Positions 10,114-18,116 of a stretch of 64,000 nt of DNA are shown here, piece by piece. The DNA comes from Nocardia vinacea (GTDB lineage Bacteria > Actinomycetota > Actinomycetes > Mycobacteriales > Mycobacteriaceae). Each line of letters begins with the position of its first letter. The stretch's first letter is position 1. A program made the translations under genes and the position numbers. The notes below the pieces were generated by a model. That model saw only the letters and a list, made by a program, of their open reading frames with translations, was not told where the DNA came from and made no database searches. Where the stretch lies: the NCBI RefSeq assembly GCF_035920345.1, contig NZ_CP109149.1, positions 248,001-312,000 on the forward strand, given 5' to 3'.

Positions 10114-10839
10114 TTACCCGAGGAATCGGGCTATTGCCGCTTTGGCATCCGCCGAATGACAGCGCTCGATGAAATGCTCGGCTTCCTCATCGATTACCCG
10201 CAGGACGTCGAGCTTGTCGCGGTGGAGGAGTCGTTTGGTCAAGCGCACCGATTCGGCAGGCAGCGCCCGCAGCGCCGCGGCGGTGTCGAGCGCTGCTGTC
10301 AATGCGTGACCATCGTCCACGGCCTGGTTTATCAGGCCAGTCTTTTCCGCTCGGCCCGCATCGAATTTGTCGCCGAGCAGCAGTAGCTCAGAGGCCGTCT
10401 TGTAGCCGGCGATGCGCGACAGCAACAGGGTCGACGCGCCCTCCGGGGTCAGCCCCAATTTGACGAAAGGCAACGAGAACACGGTCGAGCGGCCCGCGAA
10501 AGCCAAGTCGAAATGCAGGAGCATGCTCGCGCCGATCCCGACCGCAACACCCTCCACTGCCGCGATGATTGGTTTTTCGGCATCGACGAGGGCGTGCAAC
10601 AGGTCGAACGGTGCCCTCGAGTTGGGATGGTCCCGGAAGTCGGCCAGGTCGTTTCCGCTGGTGAAGATGCCACCGCGGCCCGTAATCACCGTCACGTCCA
10701 CGTCGGGATCACGGTCGGCCGCCACAATACCGTCGGCGAGCCCACGGTACATCTGGATGTCGAAGGCGTTGCGTTTGGCGGATCTGTCGATCGTTAGAAC
10801 GCGGACGCCAGGTTCAGTAGTTTCGACGATCAGAGACAT
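10114..10839 (-). CDS. Enoyl-CoA hydratase/isomerase, delta-isomerase-like
   Basis: 241 residues from ATG 10839, with AGGA upstream; the open frame continues to 11229 but the extra part has no crotonase character and includes the operator region. Crotonase motifs: GGIFTSGNDLADF and EGVAVGIGASMLLHFDLAFA form the oxyanion hole; KLGLTPEGASTLLL has the PEG(A/S)S pattern with a single Glu seen in delta3,delta2-enoyl-CoA isomerases. It therefore more likely moves a double bond than hydrates one. It is divergent from the Old Yellow Enzyme gene across the tandem operator at 11037-11068, which could control both. Confidence 0.85.
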   Translation of the reverse strand: MSLIVETTEPGVRVLTIDRSAKRNAFDIQMYRGLADGIVAADRDPDVDVTVITGRGGIFTSGNDLADFRDHPNSRAPFDLLHALVDAEKPIIAAVEGVAVGIGASMLLHFDLAFAGRSTVFSLPFVKLGLTPEGASTLLLSRIAGYKTASELLLLGDKFDAGRAEKTGLINQAVDDGHALTAALDTAAALRALPAESVRLTKRLLHRDKLDVLRVIDEEAEHFIERCHSADAKAAIARFLG

Positions 10840-11036
10840 CCGATTCCTAAAAGAGTTGTCGCGGTCATAGCGGCGCCTGCTCTGTTTCGATGGGGCAGGC
10901 ACACGGCGTATTGGGGGTCCGATCGAGCGTCCGACGAATCCGCTTAGCCGCGTCCTCGGTGCGTCTGGACAGTCGATGAGTTCGGCTTCAACGGCCGCGT
11001 CGCCCTGGCGTTGTGCGAGCAATGGCCCGGTTCGGG

Positions 11037-11068
11037 CTAGACTAATTCGTCTAGACTGGATCGTCAAG
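11037..11068. promoter_or_regulatory. Tandem CTAGAC-type operator B, upstream of the OYE gene
   Basis: CTAGAC-N6-GTCTAG (11037-11054, perfect) overlaps CTAGAC-N6-GTCAAG (11051-11068) with a 14-bp offset, the same geometry as at 9352-9383. It lies 70 bases before the OYE start and about 200 before the divergent crotonase. The rest of the 10840-11137 gap shows nothing else. Confidence 0.75.
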
Positions 11069-11137
11069 CGATCTCGCAGGCGCGATGTCGGTATGTACTT
11101 GTCAGCTTCAGCTGTCGGAGCATCAGGAGGATTCTCA

Positions 11138-12262
11138 ATGACCACCACCGCAGGTATCGGACGGACCGGGCAGGTGCTCGGCCGCCCCTTCAGCGTCGGC
11201 GACCTCACCGTGCCCAACCGAATCGTCATGGCCCCACTGACGCGATACTTTTCGCCGGACGGCGTTCCTGACGATGACGTGGCGCAGTACTACGCTCGTC
11301 GAGCCGCTGCGGAGGTGGGTCTGATCATCACCGAGGGGACCTTGGTCGATCACCCCTCGTCGGGCACCAGCGACCGGGTCCCGCGATTCTGGGGCGAGGA
11401 GGCGCTCGCCGGCTGGTGCGGTGTCGCGTCGGCCGTGCATCAGGCCGGAGGAAAGATCATCCCGCAACTCTGGCACGTGGGCACTACCCGTACCGACGGG
11501 GCCGGTCCCATCCGTACAGCGCCGCCAGTGGGTCCGTCCGGACTCGCCCTCGACGGATTGCCCAATGGTGTCGCGCTGAGCACTGCTGATATCGATGACG
11601 TGATCGGCTCCTTCGCCCGCGCGGCCGCAGCCGCTCAGGAACTGGGCTTCGACGGCCTGGAACTGCACGGCGCCCACGGCTACCTGGTTGATCAATTCCT
11701 CTGGAAGCGGACCAATCAGCGTACTGATTCCTACGGCGGTGACCTCGCCTCCCGGGTCCGCTTCGCTACTGAGGTCGTCGCGGCCGTCCGGGCTTCCGTC
11801 ACGCCTGGCTTTCCCGTCTTCTTCCGCCTGTCCCAGTGGAAGTCCGGCCAGTTCGACGCGCGTCTCGCCGACACTCCGACGGAACTGGAAGCAATCCTGT
11901 CGCCTCTGGCCGAAGCCGGTGTCGACGTCTTTCACGCATCCACTCGGCGCTACTGGCTGCCGGAGTTCGAAGGCAGTGACCTCAACCTTGCCGGGTGGGC
12001 CAGAAAACTCACCGGTAGGGCATCGGTCACGGTCGGGTCCGTCGGTCTGGACAAGGAGTTCGCTGGGCCTGATGGCAGGCCGACGCATTCCGCCGTTACA
12101 GGCATCAATGGACTGCTCGACCGTGCTGAACGCGATGAGTTCGACCTCGTGGCAGTGGGCCGCGCGCTGATCGCCGACCCTGAGTGGGCCCGCAAGGCGC
12201 TTACCGGGCGCCTGGCCGACGCCGAGCCTTACGATGCGTCGCTTCTCGAAACCCTCCGCTGA
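11138..12262 (+). CDS. Old Yellow Enzyme family NADH:flavin oxidoreductase
   Basis: 374 residues from ATG 11138, which has a textbook AGGAGG seven bases upstream. It is an FMN-dependent TIM barrel: start PFSVGDLTVPNRIVMAPLTR, the NAD(P)H-site ending in LHGAHGYLVDQFLW with the paired His residues that hydrogen-bond substrate carbonyls, RTDSYGG, and the C-terminal FMN-phosphate segment DLVAVGRALIADPEW. Family members reduce the C=C bond of alpha,beta-unsaturated aldehydes, ketones and nitro-alkenes. The tandem operator just upstream ties it to the TetR at 9414, giving a plausible enone-response circuit (inference). Confidence 0.92.
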   Translation: MTTTAGIGRTGQVLGRPFSVGDLTVPNRIVMAPLTRYFSPDGVPDDDVAQYYARRAAAEVGLIITEGTLVDHPSSGTSDRVPRFWGEEALAGWCGVASAVHQAGGKIIPQLWHVGTTRTDGAGPIRTAPPVGPSGLALDGLPNGVALSTADIDDVIGSFARAAAAAQELGFDGLELHGAHGYLVDQFLWKRTNQRTDSYGGDLASRVRFATEVVAAVRASVTPGFPVFFRLSQWKSGQFDARLADTPTELEAILSPLAEAGVDVFHASTRRYWLPEFEGSDLNLAGWARKLTGRASVTVGSVGLDKEFAGPDGRPTHSAVTGINGLLDRAERDEFDLVAVGRALIADPEWARKALTGRLADAEPYDASLLETLR

Positions 12263-12294
12263 ATTCCGGGTGCGATCGAGGCGGTAGCTGTGCG

Positions 12295-12323
12295 TTGACA
12301 TGAGAGCGAGCGATCTCTATTGT
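12295..12323 (+). promoter_or_regulatory. Promoter of the helical membrane-protein cluster
   Basis: TTGACA (12295-12300), 17-bp spacer, TATTGT (12318-12323). Spacer end and -10 (CGATCTCTATTGT) are nearly identical to the promoter at 7061-7089. About 55 nt separate the expected start site from ATG 12384. Confidence 0.55.
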
Positions 12324-12383
12324 TCCTGTGATGCGGCCCACATTCAACGGCGAGCAGGCCGCCCGTCACACTCAGGAGAATCG

Positions 12384-12581
12384 ATGCCATCGGTCGTCAC
12401 CTCTGACCAGCCCATCACGCTCGATTACGGGAGCGATGCGCGCGGTGTTGCCGATGTCGTCGCCAACCGCGGATTGCGGGTTCTCGGGGGAGTCGCCACC
12501 GGGAAAATGTTGATGCAAGACCTGATCGAGTACTCGATTACAGTGCCGCGCGTGCTCGCGTTGAGCTCGGTGGTCTCGTGA
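12384..12581 (+). CDS. Small protein of unknown function, first gene of the helical cluster
   Basis: 65 residues from ATG 12384, with AGGAG seven bases upstream and a well-formed promoter before it. I do not recognise the family. The sequence is mixed alpha/beta in appearance (GVADVVANRGLRVLGGVATG, then LIEYSITVPRVLALSSVVS) and ends with a moderately hydrophobic segment; no signal peptide is evident. Its stop overlaps the next ATG (TGATG), so translation of the next gene is probably coupled to it. It could be a genuine small component or the truncated head of a longer gene. Confidence 0.55.
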   Translation: MPSVVTSDQPITLDYGSDARGVADVVANRGLRVLGGVATGKMLMQDLIEYSITVPRVLALSSVVS

Positions 12582-13213
12582 TGGCCGCGTTCCAGTACAG
12601 GCTCGGCGCGTTGGCGCACAACGGCAACGAGCCGGTGCTCGACGCGGTCGCGCAGACCGCGTCGTCGGGGCGCGAAGTGTCACGCGCAACCTGGATCGGC
12701 CGGGGCGCGGTGGTGCTGGCGCTGGTCCCGCTCGGCGCGTTCTACCTGGGACCGAGAATGTACGATCTCACCGCGACCCCGGACCGACTGCACCATGCGG
12801 TCGAGGCGGGGGACCGCTACAACCCGGCGCTGGTTCGGATCGCCGACCACGAACGGGTGACAGTGGGCGCTTTCGCTGTACTCGACAAGATGCGCGAGTG
12901 CCTGGCCGGTGTCCTCGCCATGGGCAACACGGTGTCGGCCGAACTCGACGCATTGGTCGGCCAAATCGCGGGCGACCTACAGGCGACCCTGGACCATACC
13001 GGCGTCAACGTCGCCGATCTGGTCGGTTCGCTCGATGCGCTGACCACTCGCGTCAGCGCATTGCGGGCGCCGGCGAACGGTGCCGCCACCGCGCTGTCGG
13101 ACAACCGGGAGACGATGGCCGCAATCCTCGACGACGTACGGGCGACGGCCGCCGAAGTGCACAACACGCGGGTTTCCGCGGAATCCGCCGCTGGCGACCT
13201 GTCGGGAAGGTAG
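12581..13213 (+). CDS. Membrane-anchored helical protein 1 (unknown family)
   Basis: 210 residues from ATG 12581 (GTG at 12578 is also possible). A cytoplasmic N-terminus of about 40 residues is followed by one transmembrane helix (IGRGAVVLALVPLGAFYLG) and about 150 residues of predicted Ala/Leu/Asp-rich helix with heptad-like spacing (VSAELDALVGQIAGDLQATL; LVGSLDALTTRVSALRAP). No enzyme motif and no MlaD/Mce domain is visible. It is coupled to the gene before it and six bases from the next. Topology suggests a single-pass anchor with an extracytoplasmic coiled rod. Confidence 0.65.
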   Translation: MAAFQYRLGALAHNGNEPVLDAVAQTASSGREVSRATWIGRGAVVLALVPLGAFYLGPRMYDLTATPDRLHHAVEAGDRYNPALVRIADHERVTVGAFAVLDKMRECLAGVLAMGNTVSAELDALVGQIAGDLQATLDHTGVNVADLVGSLDALTTRVSALRAPANGAATALSDNRETMAAILDDVRATAAEVHNTRVSAESAAGDLSGR

Positions 13214-13219
13214 CGGACG

Positions 13220-13753
13220 ATGATGTTCTTCGGACGACCGGGCGGACCGGCTCGGACTGTTCTCGCACTGGTGGCGGTCGGCGTGCTCGGCCTGCTCTCA
13301 TTCGTGATCTTCAATCTGAACCGGAGCCTGGATAACCAGCAACACGTCAATGCCACGAGCGTCGGTGTTTCGCATAGCTTTCTCGACGTCAATGACCAGC
13401 TGACCCGGGAGCTCGGAGAACTGACCAAGCTGACCGGCACCGCGCAGACGGCGCTGGATTCCATCAAGGCGCTGGGGCCGCTGCTGGCGAAATTGCACGA
13501 TGCCATCACGCCGGTCGCGGCGTCGCTGTCGAGCAGTGCGCAGGGGGCGCAGGTCACCACCGAGCAGCTCGGCGATATCGCGCGGATTCTCGGCGAAGTG
13601 CACGACGTCGTCATCCCTTTGGTGGACTCCGCTCGGACGTTCGGCGACCAAGGCAAGGCGCTGTTGGCGATGATCGAGGGTTTGGTCACCGACTTGCAGG
13701 CCGCGGTCGCATCGGCCGCGACGATAAACCAGGTGCTGCCGCTGCCGGGCTGA
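13220..13753 (+). CDS. Membrane-anchored helical protein 2 (unknown family)
   Basis: 177 residues from ATG 13220 with GGAAGG ten bases upstream. A short basic N-terminus (GRPGGPAR) leads straight into a transmembrane helix (TVLALVAVGVLGLLSFVIF), then about 140 residues of helical rod (VNDQLTRELGELTKLTGTAQ; QLGDIARILGEVHDV) and a short Pro-containing tail, QVLPLPG. No recognised domain. The architecture matches its neighbours at 12581, 13794, 14450 and 15152, suggesting anciently duplicated subunits of one assembly. Confidence 0.65.
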   Translation: MMFFGRPGGPARTVLALVAVGVLGLLSFVIFNLNRSLDNQQHVNATSVGVSHSFLDVNDQLTRELGELTKLTGTAQTALDSIKALGPLLAKLHDAITPVAASLSSSAQGAQVTTEQLGDIARILGEVHDVVIPLVDSARTFGDQGKALLAMIEGLVTDLQAAVASAATINQVLPLPG

Positions 13754-13793
13754 GTCCGTCGGCCGCCACCCATACCCGATCGACTGGACAGAA

Positions 13794-14450
13794 ATGCGAC
13801 CTACATTGCGAACCCCAAGAACAGCGGACCTTGGACGTATTGTCCCGCTCTCGGCTCGTCCTCACCGCGACGATGCCGCGGTCCGCTACCCACTCACCCG
13901 GTTTTCGATAGCCACCGAATGGCTCGGCCGACTGGCCGCGGTCATGTCAGCGGCACTGCTGGTGCTGGTCCTCATCACCGTGCACAAGGGTCTCGACGTA
14001 CAGCACAGCACACGCGCCATTGTGAACAACTTCCGGCAAGCCAATCAGTACTTCGACGAGCGGGCCGACCTGGGCTCTCCCGCACGCGCCCGCAACGAGC
14101 TCGCGGAACTGAGAACTGTCCTTGCAGAACTGAATTCGGCAACCGCAGCCGACGTCGATCAGCTCGCTATGTTGGTGCCGGACATGCGGACGCTGGTCGC
14201 CTCCGGCCACGATGACGTCAATATCGCCAACCAGCTCCAAGGCATCGCCTCGTCGCTGCAGGGCGCGGCCGGATCGCTACACGGCATCTCCGACGAGGCG
14301 AACGCGTCAGTGGTGAGCGTGAACAATCGACTCCTCGCGGCACTGGATCTGGTGGACCAGCTCAACGCCGAACTCCAGCGTACGACGGACAAACTCGCAC
14401 CGATCCCCGCTCAGGGAAACCTGATCCCCGCTCCGGCGGGAGGGAACTGA
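13794..14450 (+). CDS. Membrane-anchored helical protein 3 (unknown family)
   Basis: 218 residues from ATG 13794 (only a weak GGAC RBS; a later start is possible). About 45 basic cytoplasmic residues precede the transmembrane helix (AAVMSAALLVLVLITVHKG). The rest is helical (ELAELRTVLAELNSATAADV; LQGIASSLQGAAGSLHGISD) with a Pro/Gly-rich end. The stop overlaps the next start as TGATG, indicating translational coupling. No catalytic motif seen. Confidence 0.65.
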   Translation: MRPTLRTPRTADLGRIVPLSARPHRDDAAVRYPLTRFSIATEWLGRLAAVMSAALLVLVLITVHKGLDVQHSTRAIVNNFRQANQYFDERADLGSPARARNELAELRTVLAELNSATAADVDQLAMLVPDMRTLVASGHDDVNIANQLQGIASSLQGAAGSLHGISDEANASVVSVNNRLLAALDLVDQLNAELQRTTDKLAPIPAQGNLIPAPAGGN

Positions 14451-15112
14451 TGGTCAGCAAACGAACCTTCACCTCGGTGGTGCTGGCCGCCGGTGCGGTA
14501 CCCGCGCTCAGCCTGTGCGTAGTGAATGGCTTCCTTCCTTCGTTCCGTGACGTCAGCGACCCGCTTGGACGGCCATCGGCATTGAGCGGGCAGGTCATCG
14601 ATTCAGCCCAGCAGCTCGACACCCTGACCGCGGGGCTGGAGCCGAAGCACGCACGGCTGGCGGTGGATATCCAGGCCCTGGGGCCACTGTCGAGCGAGTT
14701 GGGCCTGCTCGCCGGCAGGAGCGCCGAACTGTCCCCGCTCGCAACAACATTGAGCGGCGACGCGGGGAAGGTCGCCCGCATCGCGGCACCGTTGCCGGAT
14801 GCGGTGGCAGGCGTTACGGGGCGTGCCGCCGAGGCCGGGTCCGCTGTGGATGGATTGTCGACGGCAGTCGGTTCCGTTACCACCGAACTGCAGGGGATCC
14901 ATGGGGGTCTGGCGACTATCCAGAGCACCCTCCGAGCGCTCGGCCCCAAGGGGGCGGGTATCGCCTCGAGGCTGGCCGCCATTCAGGAAGAAGCGGCCCA
15001 TGTCCAGGAGTTCGGACCACTACTGGCAGTGATCGGCCCACCATTCAACAGTCTCGGCATCCCGCCCCTGGGCTTCCAGGCGCCACCGCTACCGCCGCTG
15101 CCTCATCCATGA
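14450..15112 (+). CDS. Membrane-anchored helical protein 4 (unknown family)
   Basis: 220 residues from ATG 14450, behind GGAGGG. An N-terminal hydrophobic segment (FTSVVLAAGAVPALSLCVV) could be a signal anchor; the Cys is not in a convincing lipobox. The middle is helical with many Ala, Leu, Ser and Gly residues (LGPLSSELGLLAGRSAELSP). The C-terminus is Pro-rich, ending APPLPPLPHP, which could bind another protein or cross peptidoglycan. Family not recognised. Confidence 0.65.
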   Translation: MVSKRTFTSVVLAAGAVPALSLCVVNGFLPSFRDVSDPLGRPSALSGQVIDSAQQLDTLTAGLEPKHARLAVDIQALGPLSSELGLLAGRSAELSPLATTLSGDAGKVARIAAPLPDAVAGVTGRAAEAGSAVDGLSTAVGSVTTELQGIHGGLATIQSTLRALGPKGAGIASRLAAIQEEAAHVQEFGPLLAVIGPPFNSLGIPPLGFQAPPLPPLPHP

Positions 15113-15151
15113 GCATCCTGGTGGCGATTCGATCTTTCGACGGAGCGAACA

Positions 15152-15691
15152 ATGCATAATGCTGGCCGGTTTCGGCTGTCTTGGGCGATGACCCTGGCAT
15201 TCACCATCGCGATGCTGACCGGCCTGCTGATTGTCACCAGGGACCTGGGCATCACCAGCGACATCTTCAAAGACGGTGTCGAGCAAGCACAAACTCTCGA
15301 CAAAACGACCGATAAGGCGCTCGATGCGGCGCGCCAGCTGCCACCGGCAACCGATGCCGCCCAACAGGGGCTGCCGGAAGTGGTCGGCATCATCGACTCG
15401 CTCACCTCCGCTAATCAGGCACTGGCCACCCTCGGTGACCAACTCGCCACCCTCGACGTCACGTTGACCTCGGCCGATGCCCCCCTTGCCGGAACCATTG
15501 CGGCCGGCCGGAAGGCGGGCGGACAGGCCGGTGCAGCCGTCGACCCACTCGGCGGGATCACGGCGACGCTCAACGATGCGAACGCCAACGCGCAGACCCT
15601 CGGTCGGAAGCTCGACGAGACGCTCACCCTCTCGCAGACGATCGATCAGAAACTACGCATCGCATTGCTTCTGCCGAAAATCGGGAACTGA
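15152..15691 (+). CDS. Membrane-anchored helical protein 5 (unknown family)
   Basis: 179 residues from ATG 15152 with GGAG seven bases upstream. Single N-terminal transmembrane helix (AMTLAFTIAMLTGLLIVT), then a long helical region (ALATLGDQLATLDVTLTSAD; ANAQTLGRKLDETLTLSQTI) and a short hydrophobic end LLLPKIGN. It closes the run of five look-alike genes; what follows is a broken kinase gene rather than another member. Confidence 0.65.
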   Translation: MHNAGRFRLSWAMTLAFTIAMLTGLLIVTRDLGITSDIFKDGVEQAQTLDKTTDKALDAARQLPPATDAAQQGLPEVVGIIDSLTSANQALATLGDQLATLDVTLTSADAPLAGTIAAGRKAGGQAGAAVDPLGGITATLNDANANAQTLGRKLDETLTLSQTIDQKLRIALLLPKIGN

Positions 15692-15889
15692 CAAAGGATC
15701 AAGAAGTGCTGACCCATCATGCCGAAGCCGCGGTGGGGCCTGTTCGTGCCGCGATCGAGACCCAGGCATGACGTTCATAGCAACGGTCTTGGCGGTGCAG
15801 GTTCCCGTCACCCTCATCAGCATCTTCTGGCGATCGGGTGGTGGGGAAATGGCGTCATCGGCTCACGCGACCTGCAGTTCGGTATCGCA

Positions 15890-16120
15890 GCAGAATTGGC
15901 GGCGGCCGGCTTCGATGATGCTCGCGAGATCGGCCGCGGTGGTTTCGGTGTCGTCTTCGAGGGTGTCGAGCGTTCGCTCGACCGTCATGTGGCAGTGAAG
16001 GTACTGACCTCGGAGGTATCCGACGAGGAGCGGGCTCGGTTCTTGCGCGAACAGCAGGCACTCGGCCGACTGTCTGGACACCCGCACATCCGCCCGACGG
16101 ATGACTGGCTGACGACGTGA
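15890..16120 (+). pseudogene. Truncated Ser/Thr protein kinase (PknK-like N-lobe only)
   Basis: The frame ending at 16120 encodes the start of a Hanks-type kinase: FDDAREIGRGGFGVVFEGV with the Gly-rich loop, VAVKVL with the ATP-binding Lys, then RFLREQQALGRLSGHPHI. It stops 9 residues later without the catalytic HRD or DFG motifs. The segment resembles the beginning of the actinobacterial PknK group, whose full proteins are around 1,100 residues. It lacks its own convincing start. The 15692-16171 interval holds nothing else. Confidence 0.75.
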
Positions 16121-16171
16121 TCCGACTCGGGCACGCCTGGGCGCGAAGACCCTACGGCCGGAGTACCTGGA

Positions 16172-16792
16172 TCAGGAGGCAACCGGCGGACCGGTGTGCT
16201 CGCTTGCCTCGGCGGCCAGCGCGGCATCGAGCAGCACTTCCGCGGCCATGCGCGCCTGCGCTGCTGATTCCCTGAAGTTCGAATGCATCTGCGCGCTGAC
16301 GAAAACGCCATTCATCAAAATCAGTAGCTGTGAAGCCAGGGGCTCGGGTTGCCGGAGGCCGGCCTGGGTGAGGTATCGAGCGAATATCTCGCGTACGAAA
16401 TTCTTGTGAGCCACCGCGATATCCACGAAGGTGCGTTGGTCTCCCATCTCCACCGCGACGTTGATGAACGTGCAGCCTCGGTATTCAGGATCCGCGGTCA
16501 ATCGTCCGAGGAAGTCGAACGCGGCGAGCACGCGCTCCTTGCCGGTATCACCGGCACGTTCGACCTCGCGTTCGAACTTGGCGCGGACCCGACGATCCTT
16601 GTCGAGAAGGAATGCTTCGACAAGGCCCTCCTTCGATCCGAAATGCCGATAGAGGGTCATGATCGGGGTCTGCGCCTCTTCGAGCAACCGGTTGACCCCG
16701 ACGGCGCGGATGCCATCGGTGTAGAACAGCTGCGCCGCGGCCATGAGGCGGTCCCGAGGTGCCTTGTCGTGGGTCTTCACCGCATTCGCCAT
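16172..16792 (-). CDS. TetR/AcrR family transcriptional regulator
   Basis: 206 residues from ATG 16792. The helix-turn-helix region runs LFYTDGIRAVGVNRLLEEAQ and then IMTLYRHFGSKEGLVEAF, as in TetR proteins. The ligand domain begins with the frequent FLGRLTADPEYRGCTFINVA pattern of a large TetR subgroup. It is divergent from the TetR gene at 16931; an imperfect ATAG-N8-CTAT repeat directly before its start could be its operator. Targets are unknown. Confidence 0.88.
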   Translation of the reverse strand: MANAVKTHDKAPRDRLMAAAQLFYTDGIRAVGVNRLLEEAQTPIMTLYRHFGSKEGLVEAFLLDKDRRVRAKFEREVERAGDTGKERVLAAFDFLGRLTADPEYRGCTFINVAVEMGDQRTFVDIAVAHKNFVREIFARYLTQAGLRQPEPLASQLLILMNGVFVSAQMHSNFRESAAQARMAAEVLLDAALAAEASEHTGPPVAS

Positions 16793-16844
16793 GGGCTCAG
16801 TATAGCGAATGTTCTATCCCACAACCTGGTGACGGATCTCGCGC

Positions 16845-16889
16845 GCGGTTACACGCGGTCGTCCCACCGTCTTGTAACCTCGTTTTAGA
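16845..16889. promoter_or_regulatory. TTGTAAC-type repeats between the divergent TetR genes
   Basis: GGTTACAC (16845-16852) and TTGTAACC (16872-16879) form an inverted pair; the second lies in CTTGTAACCTCG, which matches half of the perfect TTTGTAAC palindrome before the SCP2 gene at 19613-19631. This links one of the two TetR proteins, probably that at 16931, to the SCP2 unit. Confidence 0.45.
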
Positions 16890-16930
16890 GCCACTCCAGG
16901 GCTATCGACGTGGGGAGGTGCATCGCTTCG

Positions 16931-17680
16931 ATGCCGAAACGCGGCAAGGATACGGCCGTCCGCCTGACGTCCGAGCAAATTGTCGAGCGGCTGGTCGACG
17001 CGGCGACGACGCTACTCGCCCAGGCGGGGCCGGCGGAGATCAAGGCTCGGACCGTCGCCGAGACCGCGCAAGTCTCCACAATGGCGGTGTACTACCACGT
17101 CGGCGGGCTGCCCGAACTCCTGCAAGCCGTGATCGACCAGGGCTTCCGGGATCTCGATCGAGCGTTCCGTCGCGTTCCCCGTAGCGAGGATCCCGCCGCG
17201 GACCTCTTCGGGATAGCACTGGCGTGCCGCAGCCTGGCCCAGGCCAATCCGCACCTCTACGATTTGATGTTCGGCCTGTCGACCCGCCGTGGATATCGGC
17301 AGTTGAGGCCTTCACGTGCGGGTTCCATGGCCCGATCCGAGGCCTTCCAGGCGGCATATTCACATCTGTTACAGGAATGCGCCCGCTTTGTGGAGAGCGG
17401 GCGCATCCGGCGCGACGAGAATCCGGAAGTCGTGGCCACTCAGCTGTGGAGCTGCGTCCATGGATTCGTCACCTTGGAATTGGGCGATCACTTCGCGCAG
17501 TTCCCGGATCCCGTCAGTCAGGTCCTGGCATCGACGATGGTCAATATATTGGTCGGGCTGGGTGACACACCGGAATCGGCCCGCAGCTCCCTCGTCGCCG
17601 CGGTGCGCGCGCATGAGGAGTCCTCGGACCGGGACGTGCTTACGCGACCGACATCAGCGCGATCAGCCGGAGCACCGTGA
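16931..17680 (+). CDS. TetR family transcriptional regulator
   Basis: 249 residues from ATG 16931 (GGGAGG upstream at long spacing; GTG 16910 would add seven residues). DNA-binding core: TVAETAQVSTMAVYYHVGGL. The C-terminal half with RSLAQANPHLYDLMFG and LWSCVHGFVTLELGDHF is the WHG-type ligand domain of this family. Its 3' end overlaps the convergent SCP2-like gene by 41 bases, so either the Ser/Arg-rich tail is dispensable or the two transcripts interfere. A TTGTAACC half-site lies 50 bases before the start. Confidence 0.85.
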   Translation: MPKRGKDTAVRLTSEQIVERLVDAATTLLAQAGPAEIKARTVAETAQVSTMAVYYHVGGLPELLQAVIDQGFRDLDRAFRRVPRSEDPAADLFGIALACRSLAQANPHLYDLMFGLSTRRGYRQLRPSRAGSMARSEAFQAAYSHLLQECARFVESGRIRRDENPEVVATQLWSCVHGFVTLELGDHFAQFPDPVSQVLASTMVNILVGLGDTPESARSSLVAAVRAHEESSDRDVLTRPTSARSAGAP

Positions 17681-18092
17681 TCGGGTGGGTGATCAACCCC
17701 TTGACGATGAGCTCCTTGCGGAGGATCGCGCGGATAACAGACACACCCTGTTTGGTGAAGAAGCCGGTCGGTAGCAGTCCGCCCGCACGCATCCGCAGTT
17801 GGGACACGGCCAGCAATTGATCGCCTGTCGTGTCGATGACGGTAACGCTGGGTTGCCCGGCAATATCGTTCAGTAACAAGGCCTTATCGGACCCGAAGAG
17901 AACAGTGCACGCTGTTCGGGAGCTGCTTTCACGCAAGGCGATCGGGCGCGCTATTTTCGCGGCCGTTTTGCGCCGCTCCGGAAAGTTCTCGAAATTCTCT
18001 TGGAGCAGTGATCCGGTCAACGCTGCCAGGCCGTTGAAGGAATCATCCGCGTATAAAGCGCACTTGTACAGTTCTTCGGTTGCTCGTGTCAT
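17640..18092 (-). CDS. SCP2-like sterol-carrier domain protein
   Basis: 150 residues from ATG 18092 (AAAGG upstream). The middle reads TVLFGSDKALLLNDIAGQPS and then VTVIDTTGDQLLAVSQLRM, and it ends RKELIVKGLITHPITVLRLI. This layout, with the closing KGL-x-THP helix, is that of actinobacterial SCP2/lipid-transfer-like proteins that hold a hydrophobic ligand in a tunnel. It is the last gene of the run SCP2-AraC-SCP2, 24 bases after the AraC gene. The ligand is unknown. Confidence 0.65.
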   Translation of the reverse strand: MTRATEELYKCALYADDSFNGLAALTGSLLQENFENFPERRKTAAKIARPIALRESSSRTACTVLFGSDKALLLNDIAGQPSVTVIDTTGDQLLAVSQLRMRAGGLLPTGFFTKQGVSVIRAILRKELIVKGLITHPITVLRLIALMSVA

Positions 18093-18116
18093 GCGGGGAG
18101 CCTTTGCAGAGTTGAT

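Noticed and set aside
12581..15691. Annotating the helical cluster as mce genes
   Set aside because: Topology is similar, but no MlaD/Mce beta-barrel domain or YrbE permease is visible, so the name would not be supported.
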